From: a bacterium ADurb.Bin374
GTDB taxonomy: Bacteria; Riflebacteria; Ozemobacteria; Ozemobacterales; Ozemobacteraceae
Reading direction: 5' to 3'
Length of the DNA: 5,384 bases
Assembly: GCA_002068715.1 (NCBI GenBank)
Contig: MWAR01000234.1
Coordinates: 1-5,384, forward strand
The notes beneath the pieces were generated by a model. The model was not told where the DNA came from. It was given only the letters and a program-made list of their open reading frames with translations, and made no database searches. The position numbers were made by a program, and so were the translations under genes. Shown here piece by piece: positions 5,310 to 5,384 of the stretch (within the stretch, counting starts at the first letter, position 1; each line of letters begins with the position of its first letter).

Positions 5310-5384
5310 GCCGGAATGGCGGAATTGGCAGACGCACGGGACTCAAAATCCCGCGCCCCTTAAAGGCGTGTCGGTTCGACCCCG
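5310..5384 (+). tRNA. tRNA-Leu (anticodon CAA), 3' end cut by the window
   Basis: The acceptor strand GCCGGAA starts at 5310, followed by a leucine-type D arm (GGCGGAATTGGCAGAC). The anticodon stem CGGGA/TCCCG (5337-5341, 5349-5353) encloses the loop CTCAAAA, giving anticodon CAA (5344-5346), which reads UUG. A long variable arm (CGCC/GGCG, 5354-5368) marks a class II tRNA, as leucine requires. The T arm begins at 5370 with GTCGG and the loop TTCGACC. The window ends within the 3' T stem, so the last two bases of that stem, the 3' acceptor strand, the discriminator base and any encoded CCA are missing. The visible part shows no defects. Confidence 0.96.

Noticed and set aside
1..5384. Mobile elements, CRISPR arrays, phage genes or a defence/toxin-antitoxin cassette
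   Set aside because: No transposase, integrase, regularly spaced repeats or recognisable toxin-antitoxin pair was found. The tRNA-Leu could serve as an integration site, but its 3' end lies outside the window.

Overview
The window is bacterial and fairly GC-rich, with strong G/C third-position bias in the genes and AT-rich patches only in spacers. It encodes a class II asparaginyl-tRNA synthetase, a bacterial tRNA-Leu with a long variable arm, Shine-Dalgarno sites and sigma70-like promoters. A lipobox-type signal peptide at the left edge fits a Gram-negative-like envelope. The phylum cannot be fixed from this sequence. Several zinc-ribbon proteins beside a HEAT-repeat protein would suit a large-genome environmental lineage (deltaproteobacterial or Riflebacteria-like), but that is only an impression.

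Layout. At 1-162 (minus) is the N-terminus of an exported protein that runs off the left edge. It is divergent from a 48-residue zinc-ribbon-like protein (384-530, plus) that ends at a textbook intrinsic terminator (555-589). The gene-free stretch 590-809 holds an AT-rich inverted repeat and what looks like a decayed copy of a CACAGAG/CGCAAAG-type dispersed intergenic repeat. asnS (810-2255, minus) is complete and has its own likely promoter at 2357-2386. Upstream of it, also on minus, a HEAT-repeat protein (2500-3513) is separated from asnS by about 240 bases carrying a 22-bp perfect palindrome.

The right part reads on plus. A near-consensus extended -10 promoter (3564-3592) opens a leader of about 165 nt with two mutually exclusive hairpins. 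Two genes follow in tandem (3763-4680 and 4737-5261). Both start with a four-cysteine zinc ribbon, and their remaining sequences appear unrelated. The first is a predicted single-pass membrane protein and the second a predicted soluble helical protein. The window closes with a promoter and a tRNA-Leu(CAA) cut off by the right edge.

How they fit together. asnS and the tRNA are translation housekeeping genes. The zinc-ribbon pair is probably co-transcribed, and the HEAT gene is divergent from it; a shared process is possible but unproven. No mobile element, CRISPR array, toxin-antitoxin pair or defence system was recognised. The least explained parts are the zinc-ribbon genes and the structured leader in front of the tandem pair.
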